Origin: Anaerostipes rhamnosivorans
Lineage (GTDB): Bacteria > Bacillota > Clostridia > Lachnospirales > Lachnospiraceae
Direction: 5' to 3'
Length of the DNA: 64,000 nt
NCBI RefSeq assembly: GCF_005280655.1
Contig: NZ_CP040058.1
Coordinates: 467,001 to 531,000, forward strand
Numbering within the stretch: the stretch's first letter is position 1; the number at the start of each line of letters is the position of its first letter. The position numbers and the translations under genes are program-made. Under the pieces are notes generated by a model. It was not told the origin of the DNA. It did no database searches and was given only the letters and a program-made list of their open reading frames with translations. This document shows positions 26,380 to 34,940 of the stretch, in pieces.

Positions 26380-27249
26380 ATGTTAGTATCAGCAAAAGAG
26401 ATGTTGACCAAGGCAAAAGCCGGACAGTATGCTGTTGGACAGTTTAACATCAATAATCTGGAGTGGACAAAGGCCATCTTATTGGCAGCAGAAGAGACAA
26501 GATCCCCGGTGATCTTAGGTGTCTCTGAAGGTGCCGGAAAATATATGACAGGATACAAGACAGTGGTTGGAATGGTAAACGGAATGTTAGAAGGACTAAA
26601 CATTTCTGTACCGGTTGCCCTTCATTTAGATCATGGTTCTTACGAAGGATGTAAAGCATGCATCGAAGCAGGATTTTCATCTGTTATGTTTGACGGATCT
26701 CACTATCCGATCGAAGAGAATGTAGAAAAGACAACAGAACTTGTGAAAGTTACAAAAGGAAAAGGAATGTCCATCGAAGCTGAAGTAGGTTCTATTGGCG
26801 GAGAAGAAGACGGAGTCATCGGAAAAGGTGAATGTGCAGATCCAGAAGAGTGTAAAGCAGTTGCAGACTTAGGTGTCACAATGCTTGCGGCAGGTATCGG
26901 AAACATCCACGGTAAATATCCTGAAAACTGGGAAGGCTTAAGCTTTGAGACATTGGATGCCATCCAGAAGCTCACAGGAGACATGCCGTTAGTACTTCAC
27001 GGCGGTACAGGAATCCCTGATGATATGATCAAACAGGCAATTTCTCTGGGAGTTGCAAAGATCAACGTCAACACAGAGTGCCAGCTGGCATTTGCTGAAG
27101 CTACACGTGGATACATCGAAGCTGGAAAGGATCAGGAAGGAAAAGGATTTGATCCTCGTAAATTACTTGCTCCTGGTACAGACGCGATCAAAGACATGGT
27201 AATCACAAAGATCAAATTATTCGGATCTGAAGGAAAAGCAGACGAATAG
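26380..27249 (+). CDS. fba: Class II fructose-bisphosphate aldolase
   Basis: 289 residues, zinc-dependent aldolase of glycolysis, splitting FBP to DHAP and glyceraldehyde-3-phosphate. Zinc and phosphate ligands are seen in LHLDHGSYEGCK (His near 86), EAEVGSIGGEEDGV, ANIHGKY-like GIGNIHGKYPENW, LVLHGGTGIPDDM and KINVNTECQLAF. Codon use is biased toward AT-rich, apparently optimal codons, as expected for a highly expressed gene. It is transcribed alone between its promoter and terminator, which fits the housekeeping aldolase as opposed to the two paralogues at 49569 and 53410. Confidence 0.93.
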   Translation: MLVSAKEMLTKAKAGQYAVGQFNINNLEWTKAILLAAEETRSPVILGVSEGAGKYMTGYKTVVGMVNGMLEGLNISVPVALHLDHGSYEGCKACIEAGFSSVMFDGSHYPIEENVEKTTELVKVTKGKGMSIEAEVGSIGGEEDGVIGKGECADPEECKAVADLGVTMLAAGIGNIHGKYPENWEGLSFETLDAIQKLTGDMPLVLHGGTGIPDDMIKQAISLGVAKINVNTECQLAFAEATRGYIEAGKDQEGKGFDPRKLLAPGTDAIKDMVITKIKLFGSEGKADE

Positions 27250-27304
27250 ATCTCAATAAAACAGATTGTACTTGCATAGCTGGATTCAGGCTATGAAATT
27301 GTGA

Positions 27305-27341
27305 GGAGAACATCCCGGATGAAGGGGGTGTTCTTCTTTTT
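27305..27341 (+). terminator. Terminator after fba
   Basis: AGAACATCCC (27307-27316) pairs with GGGGTGTTCT (27325-27334), followed by TCTTTTT. Confidence 0.8.
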
Positions 27342-27382
27342 ACGTCTAGGGGCAGAAAACATCAATATGTTCCGTCATATAT

Positions 27383-27412
27383 TTGTATTTTTGTCGCAAA
27401 AGCTAGTATAAT
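27383..27412 (+). promoter_or_regulatory. Probable promoter of the diguanylate cyclase gene
   Basis: TATAAT at 27407-27412 with a weak -35 TTGTAT at 27383-27388 and an 18-base spacer; 38 bases before the start codon. Confidence 0.45.
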
Positions 27413-27450
27413 ATAAAAAAAGTGAGGATCACAGGAAAGGACAAACAGTT

Positions 27451-28560
27451 ATGGATATACTGGTAAATCTCCTGGCCGCTCTTGAGATGCTGGCTGTCAA
27501 CTTGAGCGTGACCAATTTCTGCTCTACAAGAAAATATTCTCTAAAATGGACTGTGTTTGTACTGGTGGCTTTTTCTGTGCCAGTGATTACTGTCACCTAC
27601 ACAGGACTTTCCAGAGGGAGAGGTTTCGGGAATGGAAACGGGATGTTTGCGCTGACTGGGATTCTGTATCTGATCCCTCTAAATTATTTGTATCGAGAGA
27701 CGGTAAAGAGGATCATCAGTATTGCCTGTTCGTCATGGATCTATACGATGCTGATCTTCTCCATCTCGGTCCTCACTGGAAAGATGGCTGGGACAAAAGA
27801 TCTGGCCGCCACGGTTCTGGCAGTCCAGACAGCTCTCTATCTGGTCACAGTCACATTATTTATCTCATGGATTAAAAAACGGCTGATGAGGGTGCTGCAG
27901 ATCATGAAAGACGGCACAAAAAACATATTTTTGGTCTTCAGCCTGGGCTGGTTTTTTACAGTCGTCTTATTTAATGTGCATTTTACGTATCCCCAGAACG
28001 GCATCTTGAAACTATTATGTCTGCTGGCTCTGACATTGAATGTAAGCCTGAACTTTGTGATTATTTATTATCTTGTGGTAAACAGCAAAAGCATCAGTGA
28101 CCTGAAAGAGATCGCATATACGGACAGCCTGACAGGATTAAAAAACCGGAACAGCCTGTTCCAGGATGCGGAGGAAATGATCCACAAGGATCAGAGGTTC
28201 AGCCTGATTTTTATTGACCTGGACCGGTTTAAGCAGGTCAATGATCTGTACGGACATTTGGCCGGTGACGGATACATCTGCGAGTTTGCCAGAAGAACCG
28301 GGCGGCTCCTGAGAAACCAGGGCACTTTCTACCGTATGTCCGGGGACGAGTTCATCTGTCTTTTTACAGATGGGGATCCCAGAGAATTCATGAAGAAGCT
28401 TTCACAGCTCAGCTACAGTGTATCGGACTGCTACATTCCGTTTAAAGGGTGCAGTGCAGGCAGAGCTGATTTTCCTGAGGACGGCAGATCCCTGGACAAG
28501 CTGATCTCCCTGGCGGACACGAAGATGTACCGGAATAAGCAGAAACACCAGCCTAGTTGA
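27451..28560 (+). CDS. Membrane GGDEF protein (probable diguanylate cyclase)
   Basis: 369 residues. Residues 1-205 form about six membrane spans of no recognised sensor family. The GGDEF domain is at about 215-365: TDSLTGLKNRNSLF, FIDLDRFKQVNDLYGHLAGD with the metal Asp and substrate Asn, and the active-site loop SGDEF. The first Gly of GGDEF is Ser, which active cyclases tolerate. No RxxD product-inhibition site is visible five residues before it. It should make c-di-GMP in response to a membrane signal, opposing the EAL protein at 16500. Confidence 0.88.
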   Translation: MDILVNLLAALEMLAVNLSVTNFCSTRKYSLKWTVFVLVAFSVPVITVTYTGLSRGRGFGNGNGMFALTGILYLIPLNYLYRETVKRIISIACSSWIYTMLIFSISVLTGKMAGTKDLAATVLAVQTALYLVTVTLFISWIKKRLMRVLQIMKDGTKNIFLVFSLGWFFTVVLFNVHFTYPQNGILKLLCLLALTLNVSLNFVIIYYLVVNSKSISDLKEIAYTDSLTGLKNRNSLFQDAEEMIHKDQRFSLIFIDLDRFKQVNDLYGHLAGDGYICEFARRTGRLLRNQGTFYRMSGDEFICLFTDGDPREFMKKLSQLSYSVSDCYIPFKGCSAGRADFPEDGRSLDKLISLADTKMYRNKQKHQPS

Positions 28561-28582
28561 GTATTTTCCTCGATTATATTTG

Positions 28583-28611
28583 TTGACAAAGAATTGTCGC
28601 CGTATTATAGT
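28583..28611 (+). promoter_or_regulatory. Promoter of the TrmB-lysA operon
   Basis: TTGACA at 28583-28588, a 17-base spacer, and TATAGT at 28606-28611. Transcription from about 28618 rules out the upstream ATG at 28594 and supports the start at 28645. Confidence 0.8.
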
Positions 28612-28644
28612 ATTCCTATAAAGGAACACGAATGGAGGCGCAGA

Positions 28645-29340
28645 ATGGAAAATGTTGAATGCCTGATGAATTTCGGGCTGACCAGACAGGAAGCGAACCT
28701 CTATGTTCTTCTGGTCTTGGAAGGGGAGCTCAATGGATACGAGGCAGCCAAGAAAAGCGGGATCTCCCGGTCTAATACCTACAACGCATTAGCCGGACTC
28801 GTGGAAAAAGGGGCGGCTTATATGTCTGAGGAAGACACGGTAAAGTACCAGGCAGTCCCGGTAGAAGAATTCTGCGAAAACAGGCTTCGGGATCTTACCA
28901 GGAGCAAAGAAGAGCTGGTGGCCAAACTTCCAAAACAGAGGATGAATAAGGGAGCGTATCTGACGGTCAAAGGGGAAAAACAGATCCTCGATAAGTTTAC
29001 CAATATGCTGCTGGAGACAAGGGAGCGGGTCTATGTGTCCGCCTCCAATGAAAAGCTTACAATGTTCCGGCCGTATTTTGCAGATCTTGTTGGCCGGGGG
29101 ATCAAGGTTGTGATCATCACAAATGAACCCTTTGAACTGGAGGGAGCCATCATCTACCTGACAGAGCGCAAGAAGGAGCAGATTCGTCTGATCACGGATT
29201 CCACCTACGTGCTGACCGGCGATCTGGTGGACCAGTACAATGCTGCCTGTCTATATTCCAGCAATCATAATCTGGCGGAGGTATTTAAGGACGCTCTGGC
29301 CAATGAGATAAAACTATTAGAGATCAAGAAAGGGAATTAA
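28645..29340 (+). CDS. TrmB-family transcriptional regulator
   Basis: About 231 residues from MENVECLMNFGLTRQEANLY. The N-terminal TrmB winged helix includes LTRQEANLYVLLVLEG and KKSGISRSNTYNALAGLVEKG. A C-terminal half of about 130 residues resembles the PLD-like effector domain of TrmB regulators (YVSASNEKLTMFRPYFADLV). GGAGG lies 6 bases before the ATG at 28645. It is followed 4 bases later by a diaminopimelate decarboxylase gene, so it probably controls that gene. TrmB proteins are best known as archaeal sugar regulators. Confidence 0.82.
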   Translation: MENVECLMNFGLTRQEANLYVLLVLEGELNGYEAAKKSGISRSNTYNALAGLVEKGAAYMSEEDTVKYQAVPVEEFCENRLRDLTRSKEELVAKLPKQRMNKGAYLTVKGEKQILDKFTNMLLETRERVYVSASNEKLTMFRPYFADLVGRGIKVVIITNEPFELEGAIIYLTERKKEQIRLITDSTYVLTGDLVDQYNAACLYSSNHNLAEVFKDALANEIKLLEIKKGN

Positions 29341-29344
29341 TAAA

Positions 29345-30595
29345 ATGGGAAAAAAACCGTTTGTAACAAAAGAGCAGCTAGACAACATCGTAAAAGAGTA
29401 TCCGACACCATTTCACCTGTATGATGAAAAGGGAATCCGGGAAACAGCCAGAAACCTGAATAAGGCGTTTTCATGGAACAAAGGATTTAAAGAATATTTT
29501 GCAGTGAAGGCAACTCCGAACCCAACGATCCTGAAAATCTTAAGAGAGGAAGGATGCGGAACGGACTGCTCTTCTCTCACAGAGCTTATGATGTCTGACC
29601 GCTGTGGATTTCAGGGAAATGAGATCATGTTTTCATCCAATGACACTCCGGCGGAGGAGTTTGTGCTGGCTAAGAAGCTGGGGGCAACGATCAATCTGGA
29701 CGATATCACACATATTGAATTCTTAAAAGAGGCAGCGGGGATCCCTGAAGTGATTTCCTGCCGTTACAATCCGGGAGGAGTGTTCTCTCTGGGCACTGAT
29801 ATCATGGATAACCCGGGGGATGCCAAGTACGGCATGACCAGGCCGCAGATGACAGAGGCATTTTTGAAGTTAAAGGAACTGGGAGTGAAGGAGTTTGGAA
29901 TTCATTCATTTTTAGCAAGCAACACAGTGACAAACGAATATTACCCGGCCCTTGCAAAGCAGCTGTTTGAACTGGCAGTGGAACTGCAGAAAGAGACAGG
30001 AGTCCACATTGGATTCATTAACCTGTCAGGCGGCGTGGGAGTTCCGTATCTTCCGGACCAGGAAGGCAATGACATTGCGGTGATCGGAGAAGGAGTCCAT
30101 AAGGCATTTGATGAAGTTCTTGTACCGGCAGGCATGGGCGATGTGAAGATCTTTACGGAGCTGGGACGTTATATGCTGGCACCAAACGGACATCTGGTGA
30201 CAAAGGCCATTCATGAAAAGCATACCCACAAAGAGTATATCGGGGTAGATGCCTGCGCGGTCAATCTCATGCGTCCGGCTATGTATGGAGCATATCACCA
30301 TATCACGGTCATGGGAAAAGAGGATCAGCCTTGTGACCACATGTATGATGTAACTGGTTCTTTGTGTGAGAACAACGACAAGTTCGCCATTGACCGGATG
30401 CTTCCGAAGATTGATAAGGGAGATGTGCTGGTGATCCACGATACAGGTGCTCATGGATTTGCCATGGGATACAATTATAATGGGAAGCTAAAATCAGCGG
30501 AGATTCTTATGAAGGAAGACGGAAGTACAGAAATGATCCGGAGAGCCGAGACACCAGAAGATTACTTTGCTACTATTGAAGGATTTAATTTTTAA
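29345..30595 (+). CDS. lysA: Diaminopimelate decarboxylase-type PLP enzyme
   Basis: 416-residue fold-type III decarboxylase, the last step of lysine synthesis (meso-DAP to lysine). The PLP Lys is in YFAVKATPNP near residue 53. Other landmarks are GTDCSSLTEL, FGIHSF, GGVGVPY, TELGRYMLA, GSLCENNDKFA (the Cys contributed to the partner active site), and HDTGAHGFAMGYNYNG. It is transcribed with the TrmB gene and ends at a strong terminator. No dap genes are nearby. Specificity for DAP against other basic amino acids is inferred from overall similarity. Confidence 0.85.
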   Translation: MGKKPFVTKEQLDNIVKEYPTPFHLYDEKGIRETARNLNKAFSWNKGFKEYFAVKATPNPTILKILREEGCGTDCSSLTELMMSDRCGFQGNEIMFSSNDTPAEEFVLAKKLGATINLDDITHIEFLKEAAGIPEVISCRYNPGGVFSLGTDIMDNPGDAKYGMTRPQMTEAFLKLKELGVKEFGIHSFLASNTVTNEYYPALAKQLFELAVELQKETGVHIGFINLSGGVGVPYLPDQEGNDIAVIGEGVHKAFDEVLVPAGMGDVKIFTELGRYMLAPNGHLVTKAIHEKHTHKEYIGVDACAVNLMRPAMYGAYHHITVMGKEDQPCDHMYDVTGSLCENNDKFAIDRMLPKIDKGDVLVIHDTGAHGFAMGYNYNGKLKSAEILMKEDGSTEMIRRAETPEDYFATIEGFNF

Positions 30596-30614
30596 GAATA
30601 ATTATATATAAGGG

Positions 30615-30657
30615 AGGCACATTCTGTACACAATAAGACAGAATGTGCCTTCTTTTT
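30615..30657 (+). terminator. Terminator after lysA
   Basis: AGGCACATTCTGT (30615-30627) and ACAGAATGTGCCT (30638-30650) form a perfect 13-base stem, followed by TCTTTTT. Confidence 0.88.
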
Positions 30658-30767
30658 CTACATATGTGGAAAACTTTTGGCATAGATTGCCTGGTTGTGG
30701 ATATGCTACACTTTTTGTATCACCAGAATTATCTTGAATGAACGATACAGAAGAAAGGGAGAGAGCA

Positions 30768-32702
30768 TTGCTGACGGAGAGACAGGTGCAGTTAATGAAA
30801 TACTTGCAGGGATGTGAGGACTATACTACAACGGGAAGGCTGGCTGAGGTATTCCATGTCAGCAGCAGATCCATACGCAACGACCTGGATGCTATCCAAT
30901 ATTTTCTAAAGGGGATGCCTGTGGAGATCGAGAGGACGCCCCGGCTTGGCATTAAACTGATTATCCAGAAAGGGTTTGATATCACGGGTTTGTATTCCAA
31001 CAACGAGATCAAAGTATACTCCAGGGAGGAAAGGATCGTCATCATTACAGTGCTTCTCACCATATTTGATAAGATGACCATTGAGCAGCTGGCCCAAAAA
31101 CTGCAGATGAGTAAGAACACCATTGTACAGGATATACGGCAGGCAGATGATTTTCTCTCACGCCGCGGCATCACTCTGGTAAAGAAATCATATTTCGGGC
31201 TTTCCTTAAAGGGAGATGAGGAGCAGATACGGAACATGCTTTTTAACCTTTACATAAAAACGGAGAGCCAAGGGAGTCTGAACATCCTGGAGGTTCTAAG
31301 GGAACACGCCGTGATTGATCCCGAAACCGGCAAAAGGTTGATACACCGCATGGAGCAGGCCATGGGACTCAAGTTTGTGGATGAGTCTATCGGGGAGCTG
31401 GAGAGTATGATCCTGGCATCCCTATGCAGGATCCACCACGGTTTTCATGTGGAGGATAAGGAAGCAGAGGGTGAGTTGGCGGATGATCCTTATGCACAGG
31501 CAATCTTACAGGAACTGCAGGATTTTTCTCTGACAGAGGGAGATCTGCGGTATTTTGCAATGCTGTTTCAGAGCACCAAACGGATGAATGGGGAGCTTAA
31601 GAGGGAGAGTGAGGAAGACCGGACCATCATCAAGGCCACGGAGCTTCTCATCCGGCAGTTCTGCTGTTATCTGAAGATTGGATGCCGCCTTCAGTCGGAT
31701 ATCCGCAAACAGATCATGATGCATTTAAAGGTGGCAGTGTTCCGGCTGAAAAATAAGATCGAGATCCAGAATCCTCTTTTGGAGGATATTAAATATTCCC
31801 ACTCCTTTATGTATGAGATCACCGAACGGCTTTTGAAGGAACAGGAGGAAATGCTGGGTGTGGTATTTCCTGAATCAGAGATTGCCTATACCACCATGTA
31901 TTTTGAAGTGTTGTTCCAGGAAAATTTCAGCCTAAAGCTATCCCCGGAAATCCTTCTCGTATGCGGAGGAGGAACAGCTACAGCGGTTCTGCTCAAACAG
32001 AGGCTGCAGGAGTGTTTTCCTGAACTACAGGTCAGGAAGATATGTCGTGCCAGCGACGTGGAAGAGGAGATCAGAAAGGCCAGGCCGGATTTTATCATTA
32101 GTACCGTGCCGCTGCATCTGGAAAAACAACAGGTGATCCAGGTGAATCCTCTTCTCAACCCTCCGGATATCGACAAGATCAAAAATATCATTTCCGTGCT
32201 AGTCTATAACCGCAAAAATTCCTATTTGGTCCACCGCATCCATCAGACGATGAATAAAGGCATCCGGGAGCTTTTGAAGGAAGAATACTGCCAGTTTGAT
32301 GTGGAGACAGATGACTGGAGGGAGGCCATTGCAATCGCCGCGGCTCCCCTGATCAAAGACGGCCTTGTTGAACCTTCCTATGTGGATGAGATGGTCAGAA
32401 CGGTCCAGAACCTGGGGAACTACATGGTCTTTATCCCGGAGATCGCCTTTGTACATGGAAAAAAAGACAAGGTCAGAGAAAACTGTATCAGCTTTTTAAG
32501 GCTTCATCATGCCATCGATTTTGGAAGCAAAGCAAAGGTGGATGTGAAGGTGGTCATTGTCCTTGGCAATGTGACGGAGAATGAAAATCTGGCAGACTTG
32601 GTAAGAATCCTTGCACAGGGCGGGAACATGGAGAAGATCAAGCAGATCAACTCTTACCAGGAACTTGTCTCCCTCAGGGAAGATGCAGAGGAGGAGCTAT
32701 GA
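30768..32702 (+). CDS. PRD-domain PTS operon activator (MtlR/LicR-like)
   Basis: About 644 residues. Two N-terminal helix-turn-helix domains (TTGRLAEVFHVSSRSIRNDL; TIEQLAQKLQMSKNTIVQDI), two PTS-regulation domains at about 180-400, an EIIB-like domain (PEILLVCGGGTATAVLLKQR) whose usual Cys is Gly-rich here, and a C-terminal EIIA-like domain with a His in IAFVHGKK. It is inferred to activate the ascorbate-type PTS genes that follow, controlled by phosphorylation. I choose TTG 30768, preceded by AAAGGGAG at 6 bases. The ATG at 30738 in the same frame has no ribosome binding site. Its stop overlaps the EIIA gene. Confidence 0.87.
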   Translation: MLTERQVQLMKYLQGCEDYTTTGRLAEVFHVSSRSIRNDLDAIQYFLKGMPVEIERTPRLGIKLIIQKGFDITGLYSNNEIKVYSREERIVIITVLLTIFDKMTIEQLAQKLQMSKNTIVQDIRQADDFLSRRGITLVKKSYFGLSLKGDEEQIRNMLFNLYIKTESQGSLNILEVLREHAVIDPETGKRLIHRMEQAMGLKFVDESIGELESMILASLCRIHHGFHVEDKEAEGELADDPYAQAILQELQDFSLTEGDLRYFAMLFQSTKRMNGELKRESEEDRTIIKATELLIRQFCCYLKIGCRLQSDIRKQIMMHLKVAVFRLKNKIEIQNPLLEDIKYSHSFMYEITERLLKEQEEMLGVVFPESEIAYTTMYFEVLFQENFSLKLSPEILLVCGGGTATAVLLKQRLQECFPELQVRKICRASDVEEEIRKARPDFIISTVPLHLEKQQVIQVNPLLNPPDIDKIKNIISVLVYNRKNSYLVHRIHQTMNKGIRELLKEEYCQFDVETDDWREAIAIAAAPLIKDGLVEPSYVDEMVRTVQNLGNYMVFIPEIAFVHGKKDKVRENCISFLRLHHAIDFGSKAKVDVKVVIVLGNVTENENLADLVRILAQGGNMEKIKQINSYQELVSLREDAEEEL

Positions 32703-33115
32703 TTTACGCAGAGATCATGGACGGTGCCGCCCTGTACACAGAGGCGATTCAAAGAAGCTGTGATGTTCTGGAACAGCATGGCATTGTCACAAAACAGTAT
32801 TATCAGGGCATCTTAAGCAGTATTAGTCAGTACGGGGGCTATTTTTATCTGGGAGAAGGGGTCTGCATGCCCCATGCCAAGCCGGAGGACGGAGTACTGG
32901 CATCCGGTCTTTGTATTGTAAAGCTCAATACACCGGTAGATTTTGAGGGGAAAAAGGTTCATATTTTTTTTACTCTGGCTGCCAGAGACGAGAGTTCCCA
33001 TTACACACTGATGAAGCAGATTGCCGGGGTCTGTTCAAAGAAACAGAGCTTAAGGAAGATGCTGGGGTCAAGGACGCGGGAGGAGATGCTTAAGATTATG
33101 GAGGAAAAACTATGA
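32699..33115 (+). CDS. PTS EIIA, fructose/mannitol (ascorbate-associated) type
   Basis: 138 residues, EIIA type 2. It accepts phosphate from HPr on the His of VCMPHAKPEDG (near residue 58) and passes it to EIIB. It overlaps the regulator (4 bases) and the EIIB gene (4 bases). The set EIIA, EIIB with CGTGLGSS and a UlaA-like EIIC identifies the ascorbate/galactitol superfamily. Confidence 0.9.
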   Translation: MIYAEIMDGAALYTEAIQRSCDVLEQHGIVTKQYYQGILSSISQYGGYFYLGEGVCMPHAKPEDGVLASGLCIVKLNTPVDFEGKKVHIFFTLAARDESSHYTLMKQIAGVCSKKQSLRKMLGSRTREEMLKIMEEKL

Positions 33116-33390
33116 AAAGGATCATGACAGTCTGCGGGACAGGGCTTGGGTCCAGCTTTCTTGTAGAGATGAACATTCAAAAGATACTCTGGGAGATGGG
33201 AAAGGAGACAGAGTTTGAGACCTGTCATTCATCAGTTTATGAGATGAGTGCCATGGACGCAGACTATTTTATCGTAGCAAATGATCTAAAAGACAGCATT
33301 CCACCTGTGGGGCACCTGATCGTGCTGGAATCGCTGATCGATGAAGAGGAACTGAGAGAAAAACTGACAACAGTCTTGCTGTCAAGATAA
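33112..33390 (+). CDS. PTS EIIB, ascorbate type
   Basis: 92 residues. The phosphocysteine loop is at the extreme N-terminus: MTVCGTGLGSSFLVEMNI. This matches the UlaB/SgaB group. It overlaps EIIA by 4 bases and is 13 bases before the EIIC gene. Confidence 0.88.
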   Translation: MKRIMTVCGTGLGSSFLVEMNIQKILWEMGKETEFETCHSSVYEMSAMDADYFIVANDLKDSIPPVGHLIVLESLIDEEELREKLTTVLLSR

Positions 33391-33403
33391 AAGAGGGATC
33401 GAT

Positions 33404-34813
33404 ATGCTGAAAATGCTGAAAGACCTTGTACTGGAGCCGGCCATTGTAGTGGGAGGCATTGTGTTTTTAGGCCTGGTGCTGCAGAGAAAGAGCCTGGAGG
33501 CAACGGTGAAGGGAACACTGAAATCGGCCATTGGGTTTATGGTCATACGGATTGGAGGGAATATCATCGCCGAATGTGTGGAACCGTTCGGGAAAATGTT
33601 CCAATACGCCTTTCATGTATCCGGTGTCATACTGAGCGTGGAAGGGGCCGCCGGCATTGCCGTGGGCAGGTTCGGGATGGAAATATCCCTGGTCATGCTG
33701 CTTGGAATGGCGGTCAATCTTCTCCTTGCCAGGATTACCAGATTCCGGTATGTGTTTGTGACAGGGCACCAGACGTTGTTCATGGCCTGTATGATCGTGG
33801 TCTCCTTAAAAGGGGCGGACATGGAGGGCTGGATTTTCTATGCCATCGGAGGGCTGGCTCTTGGTATTGTCATGGTGATCTCACCGGCTATTCTTCAGAA
33901 GTATACAAGGGAGATCTGCCATAATGACTCTGTGGCCGTGGGGCATTTCGGGGGAAGTGCATATTTTCTGTCTGCATGGCTGGGAAAGATCTATGGGGAA
34001 AATTCCAGGTCCACGGAGGAGATGAAAATACCAAAAAAGCTGGCGTTTCTACGGGATTCTTCTGTTACTGTCTCCATCACGATGATACTCATGTACCTTG
34101 TGGCCGCCGTGGCGTGCGGCAGTGATTTTGTGGAACAGAATCTGTCGGAGGGGAAAAATTATCTGGTCTATGCAATCATCCAGGGGCTGACTTTTGCCGT
34201 TGGATTTTCTGTGGTCATCACCGGGGTCCGATGGTTCATCAATGAGATCGTGCCGGCTGTCAAGGGAATTGCCGACAACTGGATCCCCAATGCCAAACCC
34301 GCCGTGGACAGTCCGGTGGTGTTCCCCTATGCGCCCAATGCGCTGATTGTGGGATTCATCTCGTCGTTTTTGGGTGGACTCATTTCTTTGGGTATTATGA
34401 TGGCATGCAATCTGACTATAATCCTGCCCGGTGTGGTGCCTCATTTTTTCTGCGGGGCTACGGCAGGTGTGTACGGCAATTCCACCGGTGGAAGGCGGGG
34501 AGCAATCTTAGGCGGGTTTTTAAACGGTGTCATTATCTCCTTTCTGCCGGTCATTTTCCTTCCTCATCTGGGATCTTTGTCCGATGCATCGGTTACTTTT
34601 CCTGATGCTGACCTGGGCTTTGTAGGTGCTTTTCTTGGGGACTGGCTGAACCGGATCGGCAGCTATGGGACACTGACCATCCTGATCGGGATCGTCATCA
34701 TCATGATCCTGATCCCTGAAATGATGGATGACATGGAGGACAGCCAGGAGGATTGGTTTTCCTTTGATACAGACAAGATTCTGGAGGAATCCAAGATGTC
34801 ACAGAAAAAATAG
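33404..34813 (+). CDS. PTS EIIC, ascorbate (UlaA) family permease
   Basis: 469-residue membrane permease of the UlaA family. About ten to eleven spans, with characteristic segments GTLKSAIGFMVIRIGGNIIA, VTGHQTLFMACMIV, and the C-terminal substrate region VVPHFFCGATAGVYGNSTGG. It completes EIIA and EIIB to a full transporter. None of the L-ascorbate enzymes (UlaD, UlaE, UlaF, UlaG) is beside it, so the substrate is open. A weak terminator follows. Confidence 0.9.
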   Translation: MLKMLKDLVLEPAIVVGGIVFLGLVLQRKSLEATVKGTLKSAIGFMVIRIGGNIIAECVEPFGKMFQYAFHVSGVILSVEGAAGIAVGRFGMEISLVMLLGMAVNLLLARITRFRYVFVTGHQTLFMACMIVVSLKGADMEGWIFYAIGGLALGIVMVISPAILQKYTREICHNDSVAVGHFGGSAYFLSAWLGKIYGENSRSTEEMKIPKKLAFLRDSSVTVSITMILMYLVAAVACGSDFVEQNLSEGKNYLVYAIIQGLTFAVGFSVVITGVRWFINEIVPAVKGIADNWIPNAKPAVDSPVVFPYAPNALIVGFISSFLGGLISLGIMMACNLTIILPGVVPHFFCGATAGVYGNSTGGRRGAILGGFLNGVIISFLPVIFLPHLGSLSDASVTFPDADLGFVGAFLGDWLNRIGSYGTLTILIGIVIIMILIPEMMDDMEDSQEDWFSFDTDKILEESKMSQKK

Positions 34814-34818
34814 AAGAG

Positions 34819-34854
34819 AAAGCGGGAATCTGGGTTTATTCAGGTTTCCGCTTT
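34819..34854 (+). terminator. Hairpin after the ascorbate-type EIIC gene
   Basis: AAAGCGGGAATCTG (34819-34832) pairs with CAGGTTTCCGCTTT (34841-34854) through 14 pairs, two of them G-T. Only three Ts end the right arm, so termination may be partial. Confidence 0.55.
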
Positions 34855-34940
34855 CCGCAATACTGGAAAACAAATGGTATGGCGGGGATGTTTGGGTGCC
34901 GGTACACTAAAGATACATCAAAAGAAAAGGAGGAAGTATT

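Noticed and set aside
28594..28644. Upstream ATG extension of the TrmB regulator
   Set aside because: The extension lies within the predicted promoter, so it would not be transcribed.
34856..34940. Possible sigma-54 promoter (TGGCGG...TTGGG) upstream of the mannose-type PTS operon
   Set aside because: The GG and GC elements do not fall at the -24/-12 spacing, and the nearby PRD regulator lacks a sigma-54 activator domain.
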